From Synergistaceae bacterium UBA6083 (GTDB lineage: Bacteria > Synergistota > Synergistia > Synergistales > 79-D21), in contig DIXJ01000015.1 of assembly GCA_002436015.1 (NCBI GenBank), positions 164,314 to 228,313 of the forward strand: 64,000 nt of DNA, in the 5' to 3' direction. This document shows, in pieces, positions 60,318-64,000 of this stretch. Numbering within the stretch: the first letter of the stretch is position 1; every line of letters starts with the position of its first letter. The notes beneath the pieces are model-generated. The model was not told where the DNA came from, ran no database searches, and worked only from the letters and a program-made list of their open reading frames with translations. The position numbers and the translations under genes are program-made.

Positions 60318-61463
60318 CTAGATGCAGCAAGGTTCGAAGAAGAGGTCGTTTTCCGCGAAGCGGCTGTAGCGGAACATCGAAACGTCGATGAACGGCTTCT
60401 CGTTGTTCACGAACTCGGACATGATGCGCCCGACGGAAGGACCGAACTGGAGGCCGTGGCCGCTCCAGCCGCAGTCGATGAAAAGCCCTTCCATGGGCGT
60501 TTTCCCGACGATGGCCTGGCAGTCCGGGGTGATGTCGTAGGGACCGCTCCACTGGCGGACCACCCGGACGCCTGCAAGCATGGGCAGCTTGGGAACGATG
60601 CGTTTCGTGACCTCGTGCAGGAAGTGCCAGTTGACGATGAACTCGGCGTCGTGCTCGTCCTTCGGGTTGTCCCAGCCCATGTAGAAGGTGCCGTTCGGGC
60701 ACTGCTTCACGTAGGCACCGTCGTCCTGGCAGAGCATCATGGGGTGCTTGATCCGCTCCACGGCTTCCGTGATGAGGACCTGGTGCCGCTCGGGGGTGAT
60801 GGGGACGTCGAAGCCGGCCCACTTGCCGACCTGGACGCTCCAGGGACCGGCGGTGCAGACCACGGCGTCGGCTTCCCAGTCGCCCTTCGTCGTGTGAACG
60901 CCCGCGGCCTTCCCGTTCTTGACGATGAGGCCCGTAACGGGGGTTTTCTTGTAGATCTCGGCGCCCAGCGCTGCCGCGGAATCGGCATAGGCGAAGCACA
61001 GGGTGTGGGGGTTGATGTGCCCGTCTTCCTGGCAGAAGCTTCCGCCCAGCATGCCCTCGGTATTGACGTAAGGGGCCACTTCCCTGATGCCCTCAGGGGT
61101 CAACATCCGGCTTGGGCTGCCCAGGCTGTTCTGCAGGGCCACGTTCTTCTCCATTTGGGCAATCTGGCCTTCCGAGTAGGCAATCCAGAGGTACCCTGCA
61201 GGATCGTATTCGAGCGGAAGAGGGTAATTCAGGTCCTGTTCCAGGGTCTTGAACACCTGGATATTGTACTGGGCCAGCCGGCAGTTGACTTCCGTGCCGA
61301 ACTGGAGGCGGATGCCGGCGGCGCTTCGGCCGCTTCCGCCGGAGGAGATATAGTCCCGTTCGAAAAGGGCAACCTTGAACCCTTTCTTTGCGAGGTGATA
61401 AGCGGTGGAACAGCCATGCACACCGCCGCCGATGATGGCGACGTCAACCTTGTTCACGGACAT
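60318..61463 (-). CDS. FAD-dependent oxidoreductase (D-amino acid/sarcosine oxidase-like)
   Basis: A 381-aa DAO-family flavoprotein. The FAD-binding start is VDVAIIGGGVHGCSTAYHLAKKG, then SGGSGRSAAGIR, and the C-terminal GLFIDCGWSGHGLQFGPSVGRIM. It resembles the catalytic beta subunit of sarcosine or D-proline/hydroxyproline dehydrogenases. It is encoded downstream of a proline racemase-family gene on the same strand, which suggests oxidation of the D- or cis-4-hydroxy-D-proline that enzyme makes. ATG 61463 follows agggaggtc. Confidence 0.83.
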   Translation of the reverse strand: MSVNKVDVAIIGGGVHGCSTAYHLAKKGFKVALFERDYISSGGSGRSAAGIRLQFGTEVNCRLAQYNIQVFKTLEQDLNYPLPLEYDPAGYLWIAYSEGQIAQMEKNVALQNSLGSPSRMLTPEGIREVAPYVNTEGMLGGSFCQEDGHINPHTLCFAYADSAAALGAEIYKKTPVTGLIVKNGKAAGVHTTKGDWEADAVVCTAGPWSVQVGKWAGFDVPITPERHQVLITEAVERIKHPMMLCQDDGAYVKQCPNGTFYMGWDNPKDEHDAEFIVNWHFLHEVTKRIVPKLPMLAGVRVVRQWSGPYDITPDCQAIVGKTPMEGLFIDCGWSGHGLQFGPSVGRIMSEFVNNEKPFIDVSMFRYSRFAENDLFFEPCCI

Positions 61464-61635
61464 ACGTACAGACCTCCCTTTGCGTGGTCAAGGGGGAACC
61501 AGGCCCCCATCGGTCAGACACGGACGCTCAGGCTTCGGAAGGTCTCCTGCACGGTGGTCGTTTGCGGCATCCCCTCGGCAGGGAAAGATGCCAGTTGCCA
61601 TAGCAATACATGGGCTGCTCTCGTCCCCTTTGCCT

Positions 61636-62643
61636 CTAGCGTTTGAGGAGGAACCCTTCCCCGACCTTGTCGCTGGGCTGCTTCATGAGGAAGTTGAAGC
61701 CCGTGACGTAGGAGCGGCTCTTCAGGAAAGGCAGGACGGTGTCGAAACCGCCCACCTTCGGGCCCGGTTCGTACCAGCCTTCGAACAGGCTGTCGGTGAT
61801 GCTCTCGTGCAGGAACTTCTCGCCGGGAGCCAGCTTGCCCTTGGCGGCGAGGAGCGCCATCTTGGCGCACGTCCCGGTCCCGCACGGGGAACGGTCATGG
61901 GACCCCTCTCCCCAGACCACCGTGTTGCGGGTGACCTGTCCCGGCCTCTCCAGGCTGAACTCCACCAGGGCGACATGGTCGATGGCCTTTTCCACGGGGT
62001 GCTGGACCTTGATGGTCCGGTTGAGCTCCCGCAGGATCTCCAGGCCCAACGGAACGATGCGCCCGGCCTCGGGCGCGGTGATTTCCAGGCCCAGCTGCCC
62101 GGCCGGAACGATGGCGAAGAAATTCCCGCCGTAGGAAATATCCAGGTGGATTTTCTTCCCGAGGGACGGGACTTCCAGGTCGATGTCCCTGGCGAAAGCG
62201 AAGGCGGGCACGTTGCTGAGGATGACGTCGCCAACGACGCCGTCCTTCACTTCGACCTTGAGGCGAACCAGGCCTGCGGGCGTGTCCAGCACAACGTCCG
62301 TGGTGGGCTCGGTCTTCCTGATCATCCCGAGATCCACCAGGGTCCGCCCCAGGCCGATCGAACCGTGGCCGCACATGGAAATGCTCGTGCCGGCATCCAT
62401 GAAGATGATTCCGTAATGGGCTTCCTCGTGGCAGGCGGGGACCAGCAGGGCACCGAACATGTCTGCGTGGCCGTGAGGCTCGCACATGACGAAGGCGCGG
62501 AAATCGTCGTGGTTCTTCTTGAAATCCAGCCATTTTTCAGTGATCGTGCTGCCCTTCAGCAGGGGACCCCCACCGACGATCAGGCGAGTCGGTTCTCCTC
62601 CCGTATGTGTGTCGACCACTGCAGCAAAGCGTTCGATTTCCAT
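61636..62643 (-). CDS. Proline racemase / 4-hydroxyproline 2-epimerase family enzyme
   Basis: A 335-aa cofactor-independent racemase. Both catalytic cysteines are present: Cys91 in SMCGHGSIG and Cys254 in RSPCGTGT, so it should be a racemase or epimerase and not the Ser/Thr-containing hydroxyproline dehydratase. It begins VVDTHTGGEPTRL, the family N-terminus. Proline and trans-4-hydroxyproline are both plausible substrates. The FAD oxidoreductase gene lies 170 bp downstream. Confidence 0.9.
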   Translation of the reverse strand: MEIERFAAVVDTHTGGEPTRLIVGGGPLLKGSTITEKWLDFKKNHDDFRAFVMCEPHGHADMFGALLVPACHEEAHYGIIFMDAGTSISMCGHGSIGLGRTLVDLGMIRKTEPTTDVVLDTPAGLVRLKVEVKDGVVGDVILSNVPAFAFARDIDLEVPSLGKKIHLDISYGGNFFAIVPAGQLGLEITAPEAGRIVPLGLEILRELNRTIKVQHPVEKAIDHVALVEFSLERPGQVTRNTVVWGEGSHDRSPCGTGTCAKMALLAAKGKLAPGEKFLHESITDSLFEGWYEPGPKVGGFDTVLPFLKSRSYVTGFNFLMKQPSDKVGEGFLLKR

Positions 62644-62746
62644 TTTCCAGCCCCTCCCTGCGGTACGGTTTGGATGCGAAATTAAGACCTACACAGTTTC
62701 GTATGAAAAAGCCGGGCTGTCAAACAATTTCCATTTTGGCCACATT

Positions 62747-62759
62747 GTATAAACTATAC
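62747..62759. promoter_or_regulatory. Palindromic operator candidate upstream of the racemase
   Basis: GTATA and TATAC arms flank a 3-nt centre (62747-62751, 62755-62759) in the 110-bp gap upstream of the racemase and overlapping the stop of the YhcH-like gene. TTGTATA-type palindromes are common GntR-family sites. A TTGACA (minus strand, 62719-62724) lies between it and the racemase, though its -10 box is weak. Confidence 0.45.
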
Positions 62760-63230
62760 TTTTGTCTTCAAGCTCCCCTTCCAGGGGAGCTTGAAGACAA
62801 CCTTCCGGACCTTTTCCGGCCCCAAGGGTGCGGCCAGCATGGCCTTGTGGGCGTCGTTGGGGGTGAAGAACACGAAACCGCCCGCCTGGACAAGCATGAA
62901 GTTTCCCGAACCCTCGAGGAGGACGCAGTCGTCTTCCTCCGAATACTCGCCTTTCGGGATCATCCCTCCAAGCGGGGCAAAGCCCATGACCTCTTCTCCG
63001 GAAAGCACCACCTGCAAATCGGCGAAACGACGGTGGGCCTCCCATTGCTCTTCTTCCTCCGGGACCGTGAGTCCCTCCGCCAGGATCGCCATGGCCCCCG
63101 TGTCGTCCAGGGGGTAGCGTCCCGGCCCAAGCTTCAGGAGGTCCGGCTTTTCAAGCCAGGCCAGGGCTTCCTCCAGCCCCTCCACCGGAACCCGGTAAAA
63201 ATGGATGTGGTCCAGCGTGTCCACGATCAT
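62754..63230 (-). CDS. YhcH/YjgK/YiaL family protein
   Basis: A 158-aa cupin-fold protein of the DUF386 family, whose members sit in sugar-acid and sialic acid catabolic operons and may bind a sugar or amino-acid-derived ligand. Visible metal or ligand phrases are WEAHRRFADLQVVLSGEE and FFTPNDAHKAML. ATG 63230 follows ccgggg; TTG 63239 is the alternative. Its last codons form an 18-bp inverted repeat. Confidence 0.83.
   Translation of the reverse strand: MIVDTLDHIHFYRVPVEGLEEALAWLEKPDLLKLGPGRYPLDDTGAMAILAEGLTVPEEEEQWEAHRRFADLQVVLSGEEVMGFAPLGGMIPKGEYSEEDDCVLLEGSGNFMLVQAGGFVFFTPNDAHKAMLAAPLGPEKVRKVVFKLPWKGSLKTKV
62762..62800. repeat. 18-bp perfect inverted repeat inside the YhcH-like coding end
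   Basis: Arms 62762-62779 and 62783-62800 are perfectly complementary with a 3-nt loop and encode the last 13 or so codons of the YhcH-like protein. No T tract follows on either strand. Confidence 0.8.
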
Positions 63231-63278
63231 CCCCGGCAACGCCCCTTCCTGCCTTCGCGTGAGTGTAGAATAGCCTTC

Positions 63279-64000
63279 ATGCGCAAATCCATTCTAGCCG
63301 ATGGAACCATCCTGCTTGTTGCCTTCCTCTGGGGAGCCGGCTACCCGGTGAGCGATTTCCTCCTCCAGGAGATGGGACCCCTGTGGCTTACGGCGATCCG
63401 CCTCGGAATCGCCGCCCTTTTCATGACCGTTCTCTTCCGGGAGCGCATCGCAAGGGTCGAACGCCACCTTCTCCTGCCGGCAGCGGGGGCGGGAATCGTG
63501 ATCGCCGCCCTCTTCCTCCTGCAGATTTTAGGCCTCCTTTACACCACTCCGGGACGCCAGGCCTTCATCGCCGGAACGAACGTGGTCATGGTTCCCCTGC
63601 TCTACAGCGCCCTCTACCGGAAAAGACCCGCCGCCGCCGGCCTTCTGGCCGCGCTTCTCTGCAGCGCCGGCCTCATGGTCATGGCCTTCACGCCGGGCAT
63701 GAGTTTCAACCGGGGTGATGCCCTCTCTTGCCTGCTGGCCCTTTCCATCGCCCTGGACATCCTCGTCATCGGGCACCTTTGCCGCGTCATGGACCCCATG
63801 GCCCTGGCCGTTTTCCAGGTTGATTTCGCCGCGCTGGCCGTGGGATCGGCAGCCCTTCTTTTTGAACCGTTCCCGAAAGTTTCGCTTTCTCTCCCGGGGT
63901 GGGCAGGGCTCCTCTACCTGGTCTTCGGCCTCACGCTTTTCGCCTTCTGGGCCCAGAACACCGCCCAGAGATTCTCCGGCGAAACCCACGCAGCCATCCT
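63279..64000 (+). CDS. EamA/DMT family transporter (3' end outside window)
   Basis: The first 240 codons of a ten-helix EamA transporter, open to the window edge. VAFLWGAGYPVSDFLLQEMGPLWLTAIRL and GRQAFIAGTNVVMVPLL closely match the transporter at 16396, so the two are paralogs with likely related substrates. It is divergent from the YhcH-racemase-oxidase unit, a typical position for the transporter of a catabolic island. Confidence 0.85.
   Translation, partial: MRKSILADGTILLVAFLWGAGYPVSDFLLQEMGPLWLTAIRLGIAALFMTVLFRERIARVERHLLLPAAGAGIVIAALFLLQILGLLYTTPGRQAFIAGTNVVMVPLLYSALYRKRPAAAGLLAALLCSAGLMVMAFTPGMSFNRGDALSCLLALSIALDILVIGHLCRVMDPMALAVFQVDFAALAVGSAALLFEPFPKVSLSLPGWAGLLYLVFGLTLFAFWAQNTAQRFSGETHAAI

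Noticed and set aside
1..64000. CRISPR arrays, insertion sequences, prophage genes, tRNA or rRNA genes
   Set aside because: No spaced direct repeats, transposase or integrase motifs, or cloverleaf-like intergenic segments were seen by eye; a dedicated scan could still find a short tRNA.

Overview
The window is high-GC, gene-dense bacterial DNA with one protein-coding gene per kilobase or so, many stop/start overlaps of 1-8 bp and few gaps over 150 bp. The best taxonomic marker is the secreted protein at 4856-6628. It ends in a poly-Gly/Cys-Ser linker, a short hydrophobic helix and a basic tail, the layout of the Synerg-CTERM sorting signal. Together with a type II secretion operon (diderm envelope), peptidases, amino-acid-converting enzymes and many solute transporters, this suggests a Synergistota (Synergistaceae-like) amino-acid fermenter. 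The placement is an inference from content; no 16S or tRNA gene was seen.

Layout. 1-4743: type II secretion genes gspD (5' end cut), gspE, gspF and gspG. 4856-6628: Synerg-CTERM surface protein with its own consensus promoter. 6708-9552 (-): osmoprotectant-type ABC importer (binding protein and two permeases, no ATPase), followed by an AEC transporter. 10643-14085: MrfA/MrfB-like helicase and exonuclease pair. 14167-19615: phosphohexomutase, flavoprotein, two EamA transporters, membrane phosphoesterase and a tiny HX13H membrane protein. 19539-20963 (-): glutamine synthetase. 21104-26866: RocB-like M20 peptidase, M3 oligopeptidase, class V aminotransferase-like enzyme and homoserine dehydrogenase-like enzyme. 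26918-29060: PAS histidine kinase and LuxR-type regulator. 29065-31634 (-): DhaL-DegV fusion and a DUF1295 protein. 31787-34502: MFS transporter, rhomboid protease and ClpP/SppA-like membrane protease.

34594-35126 is the most unusual stretch: a consensus promoter, a 30-codon leader peptide with a Leu/Val/Ile run, a strong intrinsic terminator with a competing antiterminator pairing, then a 55-aa ORF and a second terminator. It looks like a branched-chain amino acid attenuator, but no biosynthetic gene follows; the next gene is a PAS/HD-GYP protein.

36290-44526: small membrane protein, UspA, YqiA-like esterase, panB, EamA transporter, Ski2-like helicase, tag, carbonic anhydrase, radical SAM protein and a PdxY-like kinase. 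44530-51739: DUF2156 protein, MFS transporter, cupin, a 1109-aa AsmA/TamB-like protein and glyA. 51790-56290 (-): TetR-controlled ABC-2 exporter whose only permease is frameshifted near its C-terminus. 56444-59776 (-): ThDP enzyme, diaminopimelate dehydrogenase and ferritin-like protein. 59866-64000: small zincin, FAD oxidoreductase with proline racemase/hydroxyproline epimerase, YhcH-family protein and a truncated EamA transporter closely related to the one at 16396.

Together the genes describe a cell that hydrolyses peptides, interconverts amino acids including D- or hydroxyprolines and diaminopimelate, moves small solutes, and exports protein across two membranes.
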